From: Magnaporthiopsis rhizophila
Taxonomy: Eukaryota; Ascomycota; Sordariomycetes; Magnaporthales; Magnaporthaceae
Length of the DNA: 64,000 nucleotides
Assembly (NCBI GenBank): GCA_003049465.1
Contig: PYSS01000147.1
Coordinates: 24,714 to 88,713, forward strand
Direction: 5' to 3'
The notes beneath the pieces were generated by a model that saw only the letters and a program-made list of their open reading frames with translations, made no database searches and had not been told where the DNA came from. Shown here piece by piece: positions 49,401 to 61,000 of this stretch. Position 1 is the stretch's first letter. Every line of letters begins with the position of its first letter. The position numbers were made by a program, and so were the translations under genes.

Positions 49401-52400
49401 CAAGGTTATTAAAAATATTGGGATTTGTAAATAATTAGAAATTTTATGTTTTAGTTTTTAAAAATTATTAAAAAAAACCCGAACGAAAAATGAACAAAGG
49501 CCAATAAAATATATATATTTAGGTATAAGGGAAATATTGCCAGTTATATTATAAAGTTTAGCCAATATAACCATATTACTAAATGGTTCGGAATTATTTT
49601 TTAAAACCATATATAAAATGCTTTTTTTAAATAAATAATTATTCTGGTATATTTTTTTAAAGGCAAATTTTTTCAAAATAATGCCGAATTTTTAAATGCT
49701 TATATGAAAGCAGGGCTTATTTATAAACAAATGTTAGCGGATAATATGTTCATCAAAAAATTCCAGCCGAAAAGGATATAAAAAAATAAGGAAAAGGGAA
49801 AAAACGAGCCCGTTTCGATACGAAAGCGCTCGAATACGGGCTATTCCTGTAATAATAATTTTAAAACCCCCCAAAACTTATATTTAAGTATACGGAAAAA
49901 ATCTGTTAATAAAAAAAAACCGGAACTGGCCCAATTTTCAAACAATATTAAAAAAGATCGATTAAAAAAATATAAACAGCCGGAAAGCAAGGAAAATTGA
50001 TTGTTAAAAATGTGGCAGGGAATTTTATTATATTTTGGATTATTATGCAAAAAAGAACGTTAACGGAAAAAATATCCCTTTTTTATCCGAAAAATAATCG
50101 ATATAAAAAAAAGCCTATAAAAGCCCCAATTTTGGCAAATGGAAAAAAACCTTTATAAAAGAAGGTCCGGATTGCTGGAATTCAGTTCTGGAATTATAAA
50201 CCTGCTAGTATTTTTTTCGAAAAGGTTAAAACGGATTCCGATTGTTAAAAAAAAAGGGCTTTGTTTATCCCGGTTACGAAAACCCATCCCTTAATTGGTA
50301 TAACGAGGCCTGTAATAAATATATTTTTTCAAATGGAAAAGGAAGGTTCGGAAATTCCGGTACAAGTTTTGCTGGATATTGGAAATTATAAAGGTTACCT
50401 ATTTTTGTTCCGGATCGTTGCTAAATTTGGAAATAAGGTGGAAAAAAGGAATATTTTGAAAATATTTGCAAATTTTCGGGAAAATAGCACAATTTCGGCC
50501 CAGTATTATTTTTCGAATATTATACTTTAGCATTTTGATTATTATGCTTAGGTTATTTTAAATATTTCAAACTTTAATCCCGAATATAATATTTTTTTAT
50601 CGGTATAATGGATAACCCCTTATTATTTTTTAAAGTTTTTATTAAAAAATCCAAAAAATATACAGTTTAATACAGCCAAATGCAAAGCCTGCCGCAATTT
50701 TTGGATTTTGAAATATAGGGATCCCAAAAAACCAAAAAATATTTATATTATTACACCGGTTATTTTTGCCCTGGTAAAAAGTACCGAAAATTTACCTTTA
50801 CAAAAACAAAAAAGAAAAACGAATTGGCTAATATTCCTTTATAATTTAGGGAATTTTTATTTATTATATCGAAAAAAGCGGTTATAAAATTATCCGATTA
50901 TTAATTTTGGGATTATAAAATTTATTTGAAAAAACGGGCAACCCTTAGTTAGGGATTTATTTATAATATAAACGAAAAAAAATTTAATATTTTCAAACCC
51001 TGGCTAATAAAAAACCTGGAAACGGGGCAAATGTATCGAAAAAAAAGAGTAATAGGAGCACTGTTAATATTTGCCAATAAGAAGGATCCGGATAATTTTT
51101 TGCAGCCAGTTATTGATTATCGGAATATTAATTTAAAAATAATTCCCAAATGTTGCCCTATTTCCCTAATAATGGAATTTTAAAACCATTTCCAAAATGC
51201 TAAATGGATAACCAAAATAAACCTTAAAACTGGATTTTACCTGATATGGATAAAAAAGGCCACGAATAAAAAACAGCCTTTAAATGCAAATACGGTTTTT
51301 TCAAATTTACGGTTATATTTATAGGGCTTATTAATATACCCGTAACTTTTTAATATATAATGAACCACATTTTTATAAATTTAATCGATGCAGAATTGCT
51401 AATATATTTGAATAACCTTTTTATTTATGCAAAAATTTTAGAAAAATACGACCGGTTAATATGGGAAATATTGCAAAAGTTTACCAAATATTACCTTGCG
51501 GTTGCTTCCCGAAAATGTATTTGGGAAATCCAAAAAATGGAATTTTTAGGGCATATAATCGGGCAAAACGGCATCCGAATATCCCAGAACAAAATTAAGT
51601 TCATTTTTTAATAACGGGTATTTACCCAATTATAAAAATGCCAATTATTAATGGGATTTGCAAATTTTTACCGATAATTTATAAAAAGAAATTTTAAAAT
51701 TATAAAACTTTTAATAATTATAAATATATTACCAAAAAACCTATAGATATGGATAACGGGAATATAAAAAGTATTCGATGCTTTTAAAAAAGCCTTTATT
51801 TCCCTTTCAATTTTAAAATATTTTGACCCAATATTTCCCGTTATTATAGAAACAAATTTTTTAAATTTTACAATTAAGGCAGTATTATTTTAATAAAATT
51901 CAGAAAATAACAAATTTTACCCAATAATTTATTATTTTCGAAAAATGATAGTAGCAAAAATTAATTATAAAATTTATAATAAGAAACTTTTTATAATTAT
52001 CAATTATTTTGGCAAATGGAAATATTACCTGGAAAAAGCATAATATTATATTGAAATTTTTACGGATTACCAAAATTTATCCTATTTATAACGGCCAAAA
52101 TCTTTAATTATTATTAAGCTAAATAAGCCTAATAATTATTCAGTTACTGGTTTTTAATTAATTATTAATTTGGGAAACAAAATAAAAAAGCCGATATTTT
52201 TTTTAAATTAAAATAATACCGATCCGAAAAAAAGGGTAAGAACCAGCTAATTATAACAGTTTTATAAAAAAAATATTTTGCAAAAAAACCCTAACAAACT
52301 TTTTTGTTCTTTTAGTACCGGCCCGATTTTGCAGCATTCCGATGCTTAAATAAAACCCTAAATTTATAAACCGAATTAAGCAAATTGTTTTAACCGATAA

Positions 52401-53839
52401 AAAATACCAAATATATATAAAAAACTTATATAAAAAAAATTATCGAGAAAGGCCTTTTTTATAAATGCAATAAATTTTGGATTCCGGTATAACTGAAATT
52501 TAAAAAAAATTCTTTATTTTAAATATAATACCAAAATAATAGGATATATGGGTATGGATAAAATTTTGAAATTAATTACCCGATATTTTTGGTGGCCAAA
52601 TATAAAAAAAATGTTAGGGATTATATTTGGAGCTGTTTAAAATACCAGCGAAATAAGGCTTTGAAATATGCTTTTTTTGGCTTTTTCCAATTTATAAAAT
52701 TATATTACCAATTTTGGCAAATAATAGCTATAAATTTTATTACGGATTTATTTAAAAGCAGAAAATATAATTTTATTTGGATAATAGTAAATTCTTTTAT
52801 TAAAATGGCGCATTTTGTACTTTTAAAAAAGGGGGGAAAAAAACGGATAATTTTATTCGTATATTTGCTAAAAAATATTAACAATTTTATAATATATCAC
52901 TGGATATTATTTTAGACCAGAATTTCCGGTTTACAGCATATTTGTAGCAGAATTTTTTTAAACTGGTTGGTATTAGGCCCAAAATAAGTATAGCTTTTCA
53001 CCCGTAAATTAACGGGCAAATAAAAAGATTTAATTAAATTTTGGAGATATATTTGCATTTTTTTGTTAATTTTAAAATATTTAATTAAACGAACCTGTTA
53101 CTTATAGCAAAATTTGCGTATAATAATACCTTATTTTCCAGTATATTAATATCCCCCTTTTATATTAATTATAAATTTAATCCAGCAATAAATAACCCCC
53201 TATTTTTAAAATGAATTTATTTATGCCTGGTTAGCAAATTATACATATATTGGATATATAAAATCCATAACAAAACCAAACTGTACCTGAAAAAAGCCCG
53301 CAAAAAAATAAAATAATAAATAAATAAAAAATAAACAATACCCCTAATATTTACGGAAAAATAATTGGTAATATTTAATATAAAAAATATTAAAATCCAA
53401 TGCCCTGCAAAAAAGTTTGATACCAAATTTTTAGGTTTTTTTTTGTATCATTTAAATCCTAATATTTATAACAATTAAGCTGGTATTTCCCGATTTATAA
53501 AAAATCCATCCTATTTTTTATATATCCCTTATTAAATTATACCGGTTGGGATTTTACAAACGATTCGATCCAAAGCAAATTAAAAATAAGGCCCTGCTTT
53601 TTGAAAATATTTGGGATATGGAGGAAATTTGGGATTTATAATTTAAAAGGGGAATTATAAAATACAGGGTTAAATGGTTAGATTTTGATAAAAAGGAAAA
53701 CGATATTTGGGAATTTTGGGAGAGTTTCGAAGCTAAAGGAGCTAAGGAAAAGGTGCGGGCTTTCCATTAATAATACCCCTGCAAGCCCCGGGATTTTCGA
53801 GTTTGAGGCTTGGGATATGTTTTGGAAAAAGGGGAGTAG
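46463..53839 (+). pseudogene. Decayed gag-pol of element A (main part)
   Basis: A gag start (MVKLSKYVTKNIKKLNDNIE) is readable at 47,085 before the solo LTR interrupts it at 47,262. A zinc-knuckle remnant KCGREFYYILDYYAKK lies near 49,995-50,045. Protease VLLDIGN lies at about 50,370. The reverse-transcriptase YLNN is at 51,405-51,416 within MNHIFINLIDAELLIYLNNL. The integrase core IIAINFITDLFKSRKYNFIW lies at 52,720-52,790. A purine-rich GGAAAAAGGGGAGTAG (53,824-53,839) abuts the 3' LTR and is the polypurine tract used for plus-strand priming. Confidence 0.85.
47262..47560 (-). mobile_element. GC-rich solo LTR of a third family, inserted in element A
   Basis: 299 bases. On the minus strand it begins TGTTGGCAGGAGAGGG and ends ATGCCTATTCCGACA, the TG...CA ends of an LTR. 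Five bases, CTTAT, are duplicated at 47,257-47,261 and 47,561-47,565. It is GC-rich in the middle of an AT-rich, RIP-eroded element and keeps normal CpA content. It includes small hairpins (GATCGCCC-TTT-GGGCGATC and AAGGGCAA-TCC-TTTGCCCTT). No coding sequence. A short non-autonomous element with the same ends is the alternative to a solo LTR. Confidence 0.75.
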
Positions 53840-54135
53840 TGTTACACAGGGATCGCCACCGGCCCCGGGCTAACAAGACGGCGGAATACCAGCTGATTGG
53901 AATGGACAAAAAGGGCACAAAACCCTTGCAGATAACAGGCAGGCTAGGCGCCCAGCCCCCCCTTTAGATACGTACCCAACCCCGCAACGCACGGGCCATG
54001 AAAAGGCCTATATAACGGGGGAAAACTTCGCTAGGACCTCGAGGAGATTCTGCTTCCTTAAGCATCTCCTTGAGGCCATAAGAAGTTTATTATAATACAG
54101 TGACTTCACCAAGCCGACTCTGTCCCCTTGTTATA
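53840..54135 (+). repeat. 3' LTR of element A
   Basis: 296 bases, TGTTACAC...TTGTTATA, TATATAA at 54,009-54,015, one base longer than the 5' copy (ACCCAACC against ACCAACC). Confidence 0.9.
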
Positions 54136-54322
54136 TGCGAAGTGTTCGGATGAATAGCGGGAGGACTGGCCTTATGATCATGGGTGTAGTATTATGGACG
54201 GGTCGGGTCAGACGGCATCCAGGATGGNTATGCGAAGTGTTCGGATGAATAGCGGGAGGACTGGCCTTATGATCATGGGTGTAGTATTATGGACGGGTCG
54301 GGTCAGACGGCATCCAGGATGG
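54134..54322 (+). repeat. Exact 94-base duplication around an N (probable assembly artefact)
   Basis: Bases 54,134-54,227 are identical to 54,229-54,322, separated only by the single N at 54,228. Two overlapping contig ends joined with one N would give exactly this. Confidence 0.9.
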
Positions 54323-55003
54323 CGCAAGTGCGCCAGCCTATCGGCGCTGCCCATGGGCTGCCAAGACCACTAATCTCTGGGCCGAACCACCCAATAATTG
54401 TGTGCTCGGATCAAAGGGGCCAATTACAGCCTCCATGCATCGCTATCCCATGCATGGACCTATCGTGCCCAGATCATCCTCAGCCCTCTCCCCCGCACGA
54501 AAAGGAAGTCCTCAGGCCAGGAAAAGTACTACAGCCAATGGGATAATCCTACCTCGTATCACAGCATACGTGGCTGGCAACCGGTAAGACCAAGACCGAA
54601 GCTACTGGTGTTACTGGAAGGCGCCAGCCATGGGGGAATCCTTCGTGATACATAAAGTGTGCGCCTCCCGGTTTGTTGGGATAGCAATCACAAACTGTGC
54701 GTGCCCACGTGCTTCGCTGGAAGCCTTGGGCCATTCGATACCAGCAACCCCCCGGCCGGAGGCCACTGCGACAGTGCCTCCTACGCGCGTCCTCGTAAAG
54801 ACGGGCGCAGATTATCACCGAGCGACCCACCACTCGGCCTTGCGCCGAGCGTCTCCACAGACGCCGACGCCAGCGGCTTGCATCTCGACTGTCAGTCCTC
54901 GAGAGTTATAAAGCCCCTCCCTCGCCCTCTGGATCAGGGGACCCTGTTTTCCGGTCACGTCTAGTCAAGCCTCAATATCCCGTCTTCGTCCCAATCCGCA
55001 ACC
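54323..55003. other. Flank and promoter of the alcohol-oxidase gene
   Basis: GC-normal sequence after the retrotransposon block. No gene recognised before the TATA box at 54,907. Confidence 0.5.
54907..54912 (+). promoter_or_regulatory. TATA box of the GMC oxidoreductase gene
   Basis: TATAAA 92 bases before the ATG at 55,004, followed by a C-rich stretch as in many fungal core promoters. Confidence 0.55.
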
Positions 55004-57083
55004 ATGGGAATCTCCAACAAACTGCCGCAGGATCTGGAGGAGGTGGATGTTATCATCGCAGGGGGCAAGCAGACACAATCTCATACTACCAGGACGCTCT
55101 CAAATCCCAAGTGCTTGTGCTAACGCTGCATTAAACATCCAGGAGGAACGGCAGCATGTGTCGTGGCAGGCCGCCTCGCAGAGTCGGACCCGGGGCTGAG
55201 CATCCTGGTCGTCGAGCGAGGCCGTGACAATTTTAATGTGCCCACCATCGTCAACCCGGTCTTCGCGCCCGCCAATCTGCTCCCCGATATGAAGATGGCA
55301 ATCTTCTACAAGGGCCACAGGTCCGAGGAGCTCGGCGGGCGCGAGCCTATCGTCCCCAGCGGCGGCACGCTCGGCGGCGGCTCGTCCATCAACTTTCTGA
55401 TGTACACCAGGGCTCAGCGATCAGACTTCGACTCGTGGAAAGCTCCCGGCTGGGGCGCCGACGAGCTACTGCCGTATCTCAAGAAACTGGAAACCTACCA
55501 CGGCCCCGGATCTCCGGCGGTGCATGGCTACGAGGGCCCCGTCCATATTTCCGACGGCACCTTCCGCTCCGAGCGCGTCCAGGCCGAGTTCCTCGACTCG
55601 GCCGCCCAGGTCTTCGACGTGCCCAAGATGGTCGACCTCCAGGATCTTGACGCCAACGACGGTGTCGGACCTTGGCTCAAGACCATCTCGCCCGTCACCG
55701 GCCGGCGCCAGGACGCCGCGCACACCTATCTCCACCCCAAGCTGCGCAACATGAACAGCGGCGAACCGACCAGAGTGTACCCCAACCTGCACGTGCTGAC
55801 GGAGCACCTCGCCGTGCGCGTGCTGCTCGAGGACTGCGTCGACGGCAACGGCGCCGCCTCGAAGCGAGCCGTCGGCGTCGAGCTCACCCCGACCCCGGAG
55901 CTGCTGGCCACCAACGGCGCCAGCAGCAACAACTCCGCGCCGCAGCCCCGTGTCGTCCGCGCCCGCCGCCAGGTGGTCGTGTCGTGCGGCGCGCTCGGAT
56001 CGCCGGCCGTGCTGGAGCGCTCGGGCATCGGGCACCCGGACGTGCTGGCGCGCGCCGGTGTGCCGCTGGCCGTGGCCGTACCCGGCGTCGGGGCCGACTA
56101 CCAGGACCACCACCTTGTCATCTACGGGTACGAGTCGGCACTGGAGGAGCACGAGACGGTCGACTCGTTCCTGTCGGGCAGGCTCGCGGCAGCCGACGCC
56201 GCGAAGCGCGGGGACAAGCGCCTGGGCTGGAACGGCTTCGACTCCTGCTCCAAGATCCGCATGAAGCAGCGGGACGTGGCCGCGTTCGGGCCCGAGTTTG
56301 AGGCGCCCTGGGCCCGGGACTTTGGCCAAGACCCGAACAGGCCTGACATGCTCTTTGTCATCTTGGCAGGGTCAGTTTTTTTTTCCGCTTTGTCTCCCAG
56401 GTCCTCAGTCACACGTCCCTAATTATGGCAGTAGCTCCTTTGTTCCCCCTCCAACTAACTAACATATCCCACCCGTGGTCACCAGACACGTCCTCGCAGC
56501 TACGCTTCCCAAAGGGCAGTACATCGGCATGGGGACCTACAGTGCCTACCCCTATTCCCGGGGCCACGTCCACATCACGGGACCGTCCGTGGCGGACCCG
56601 CTCGACTTCGAGACGGGCTTCCTCAAGGACGAGCACGACGTCGACCTCAAGAAGCTGATCTGGGCCTACAAGAAGCAGCGCGAGGTCGTGCGCCGCATGC
56701 CGTCCTTCCGCGGCGAGGTCGCGAGCGACCACCCGCGGTTCCCGCCGGGGTCCAGGGCGGCTTGCGTGCGACTCGCCGCGTCCCCCGTCCCGGCCGAGGT
56801 GCGCGACGTGGAGTACGGCGAAGAGGACGACAGGGCCATCGAGCAGTGGATCCGCGAGCGTGTCGCCACGACGTGGCACAGCCTCGGCACGGCCAAGATG
56901 GCGCCGCTCGACCAGGGCGGGGTCGTCGGCCCGGATCTGTCTGTGCACGGCGTCCAGGGGCTCAAGGTGGCGGATCTGAGCATCCCGCCCGGGAATATCG
57001 GCGGCAACACGTGCAACACCGCTTTTATGATTGGGGAGAAGGCTGCTGATATTATTTTGAAAGAGATGCGTCTGGCGCGATAG
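55004..57083 (+). CDS. GMC oxidoreductase, alcohol-oxidase (AOX) type
   Basis: Three exons, 55004-55064, 55143-56370 and 56486-57083, give 628 residues. Intron 1 (78 bases) has a GC donor (GCAAGC), a GCTAACG branch site and splits the FAD-binding glycine motif, restored as VIIAGGGTAACVVAGRLAE. Intron 2 is 115 bases (GTCAGT...CCAG). GMC signature 1 (GGTLGGGSSINFLMYTRAQR) and signature 2 (SCGALGSPAVLERSG) are present. Catalytic His561 in TTWHSLGT and Asn607 in NTCNTAF match the His/Asn pair of alcohol oxidases. AYPYSRGH and AIEQW agree with fungal AOX. AOX oxidises methanol or other short alcohols to aldehydes with FAD, releasing H2O2, usually in peroxisomes. This protein ends RLAR, not a standard PTS1. 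The gene lies alone between two retrotransposon blocks. Confidence 0.88.
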
Positions 57084-57639
57084 CGTGTGGAGCGGGGGTA
57101 GGGGCAGCAACCGATCAAGCTTGTGGATAAGGAGATCTGATCTACAGACAAGCATGTCGGCCATAACATCAGTTTAACGACACACAATCTCGTGTTCTAT
57201 TTAATTCCTTCATCAGCCCGAAAGGGGCGAAATTCTTAAGAGGCTTTTGGACTTCAACCTTTTGGTGTACAGATTCGAAGAGTGTAACACGGTCCTGCAG
57301 AATCAGAGCTAGGAGGCCATTGAGTGTTGAGAGCATAGTATCACTGAGGAGGATGGACACTGGTTAACCCAGTCCGGAATAATGGTGCCCGCAAATGCAG
57401 GTCCAGCTAAAGTCTAAATACAATTCACTCGATCATAACAACATCCCTGTTACAGCCGGGCCATATGGCCAAATTTTTCGCATCCCTCTGGGACAATGCA
57501 ACCTGAAATCTTCAGGGGGCATAAAGAGCGTGGCTTGGTGTGTATAGGTTTAAATGGGTATGAGGAAAAGCTATTTTTTCACCCTCAAACAGAAGCATTC
57601 GCAACAATACCCGAAAAATCTAATTATTAGTGATCAGGC
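57084..57639. other. Flank between the AOX gene and element C
   Basis: No gene supported. A minus-strand frame at 57,169-57,360 (63 codons) looks protein-like but has no partner exon or family. Confidence 0.45.
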
Positions 57640-58008
57640 TGTATCACACGGGGACGATCCCTACGGACAGAAAGCCGGCCTAAGGGGAGAGAAGGCCGGC
57701 CAGGAAGCACCAACAGGAGGCCACAAAAAAGGGCCAAAATAAGACAATAATTCCTCGTTAAAGCGCTTCGCGCCAACACAAATCCCTCGCAGGAGCTTAG
57801 CGCTCGGTTACTGTACCCTATTCTCTACCCCGCACCTAAATACATACCTAGAACTCTGCACGGGCCACCCTGTGGCCTATATAAAGGGTACCCCTCGAAA
57901 AAACCCCTCAAAAAGATTGGGGGGCTTCCTAAGCATTTTTTTAAAGCCCTAAAAAATTATTACTAATTTAAAAAACCTTCTCCGAGCTAACTTAATCCCT
58001 TTATTATA
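57640..58008 (+). repeat. 5' LTR of element C
   Basis: About 369 bases, TGTATCACACGGGG...TTTATTATA, with TATATAAA at 57,878-57,885. Limits are inferred from likeness to the element A LTR, since the second copy is not in the window. Confidence 0.7.
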
Positions 58009-61000
58009 AATAATCTTTTACCCCTCAGGATCGTTTGACAGACCCTATTATTTTTTTTTCTAAGCTTTGGAAAAATTTGTTAATTAACCTAAATTTTCCT
58101 TTTTTCAGCCCCTAATAAGCTCGGTGGCTATTTTTATTGTTATAATTCTTAATACTGTTATAGCTATCCTGCGTATTTGGGCAAACGACTATGCTATATT
58201 ATTTATATCCCAGCAAACCAACAAAAAAAGCACTATTAGTATTTGGATTTTAGCTATATCCATTTATCAATTAACCCGCTATTTATATTGCCTGCGCCCT
58301 TAAAAACCAGGCTCCAAGCATTGCAAATTCCACCTTACCAAAAAAGAAAAAAAAGAAAAATAATTAATATTTTCCAGCAGTACCTCCAAAAATACTAAAC
58401 AATTAAAACAACCGTTTGCAGGCCATAAATATTATTTGTTCCTTACAGCTATATATTTGTCCTTTATTAGTAAAAATTGCTTTATCTGCATTAAGCACGA
58501 CCAGGATAAATTTTATCGGAATTTTATAGCCTGTGTGGAAATTTTTAGCAAAAATTTTGATTTATTTATCAATTTTATGCAAATTGTTTTAAATAAGGTT
58601 GATTAGCAATGCAAATAAACAGTTAAAATTTTGAAATAAATCCAGGCCAGGTAAAAAAAAAGCACAAAACCCTTGCCGGTTATATTTAAAAAAGGATAAA
58701 GGTTATTAAAAAATAATTGCAGCAAAAATACAGGAAAACCTTTAATAATTTTATAAAATATTTAAACGAGGAATAATAATGCTTAAAAAATTTTATTTAC
58801 CAAATAAAAAATTTTGCCAAAAATACCAAAAAAGGATTTTTTTAGGCCAATCAAATTTATAATAAATTAATGGATAAATTTACGGAAACTTTTGATTAAT
58901 ACCGATAAAAGGTTACAAACCTTCGAAAAAAAATTACCCGTTTTTTGCTTTCTATGCATAGGTTTAAAACTAATATTACAAATACCATATTAATTAACAA
59001 AATTAACCGATATTACGATTAGTTTACCGCTAATATTCAAATTAATATAACCATTTTTAAAACCCAAAAAAAATCCATTTTAACCTTTAAATATAGCATT
59101 GGTATTTTTGCCGAAATAAACAAAAAATAGGCCCAGCTAATTATTAATATTATATTACCCTTTCCGGATTACACCGATAACCGGAAACCTTTTATTAATT
59201 TATTTATTATAGCCGAAATAGCAGGTTTTTTTACAGGAAAGCAACCCGTATCGCCTCCCCCGAATGCCCTGATATAATCGGTAAAGCAAGGATCCCCTAT
59301 TCCGAACAGGGGACAGTTTTATTCCTGTAGCGCTAATCGCTCCCAAAAATAACAAAACACTTTTATAATTAATACAAAAAAGGCCTTAGTATTTTATTCC
59401 CCTTTTATTTTTAAAAAATTATAATAAAGAAATAAAGGCTAATAATTAACCTTTGTGCCACCCCCCGCCGGATATTATTTTATAAAACTAAATCCCAAAT
59501 ATAAGGCATAAATATAAAACATTTATTAAAAGCTTATTATTTTTTATAATACTGTGCTTGCCTTTTATTCGGGAATTCCGGATCGGTTGGCCGTTTCCGA
59601 GGTTATTCAAAAAAAAATAATCGAATTAAAAAAAGGGTATAAATATACCCGTTTAATTTATTAAATTATTTCCGAAATAATCCAAAACCAAATAAAAATA
59701 ACCCAAATCCAAATTTGTAATTTTGAATAACGAATGATTAATAAAAATAATAGGTTTATTGCAGGGGTTTGGAAGGTTATTTCGAAAACCACGGATAATG
59801 CGAATATTAAGAACTATGCTTTTAAAAAATTAACCAAAATTTAAAATGTTTACCGGTATATTTTGAAAATAATGCACGAAAAATATACCGCTATATTTAA
59901 CAAAATTAAAATATGGGCAAAAATTACAAATTATCGGGTGCAAAATGCGGAGCAATATTTGGATCGCGCTAAAAAAAAGCAAAAAAAATTGGAACAAAAA
60001 CTGCAAAATTATATAAAAACCGCCTAATAAATACAAAAGGTTTGGGTATACAGGCTTTTGGAAAAATACCAATAATAATTCCCAACCTTAAACAAATTAC
60101 CCAAAATAACAAATATTATATCCGCGGTTGGATTAATCCCACCGGTTTTTTTTCCGAAACCTATTAAACCGTAACGCTTATTATCTTTTGCTTGTTTAAA
60201 AATTTCCAAAAATACCCTATTCCGAAATATCCCTTTATTTGAGCAGCTAAACGATTAATACTTTTTATTACCCTTTAATTTTAAATAAATAAATTCCATA
60301 CTCCGATATAAAGCTTTTATTACCTTAACCGAACTAATGCAAATTTTAAACAAGCAAATCCAAAAGAAATTTTTATTCCAGCTCGCTAATTTTAAACCTT
60401 TTTTAATAAAAAAAACCAGCATAATATAATAATTAGGGTATCTTAATAATAATAATCTATTATTTTCCGATAATAAAGGTCCCCAAAAATCTGGGGAACC
60501 AGATAAATAATCCTCTAAACCGCCCGCTCGGAAATTTTTCCGTAAAATACTATTATTAAACCCCCCGGTGCAATAATACGGTCGGGTATTTATCCAAAAC
60601 CCGGTAATTTTTAAATATTCCCCAGTTTTTAACGGATTATAAATTAAATTCGATAATTAATAATTTTAGGTTACCGAATATATAAAAGTGGTACCAGAAA
60701 AATTTACCAGCAATTATTATAAAATTTTTTGGGTAGGGTTATTATTTAAAAATAAAATTTTTATATTTTATACCGCCAAAATAAAGGCGTTAAAATAGCT
60801 TAAAATAAAAATATTTGGAATTATTATTCCCAAATATTTATTAATTATTATTAGAATTTTAATAAAAAATAAATAAAAATTAATAAAATTTGTACCCTAA
60901 AATATAAAAATAATATTATTAATTATTTTATTACCCTAACCTAATATAATTATACCGCAAAATAAACGGGGGTTACGTTCCGGAATTATATTAAAAACAT

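Larger units (their letters stand above)
38553..54135 (+). mobile_element. Element A: Ty3/Gypsy chromovirus, RIP-degraded, interrupted by element B
   Basis: Flanked by two direct repeats, the LTRs at 38,553-38,847 and 53,840-54,135. Without the nested 7.3-kb element B and one target-site copy, it is about 8.3 kb. Internal order on the plus strand is gag with zinc knuckle (about 49,990-50,045), aspartic protease (VLLDIGN near 50,370), reverse transcriptase (about 51,000-51,620), integrase (about 52,550-53,200) and a chromodomain-like end (YRVKWLDFD...WEFWESFEAKGAKEKVRAFH, about 53,650-53,770). That is the order of chromoviruses. Stop codons everywhere make it inactive. Five bases beside the LTRs are TGAGA (left) and TGCGA (right), an imperfect target duplication. 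Confidence 0.85.
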
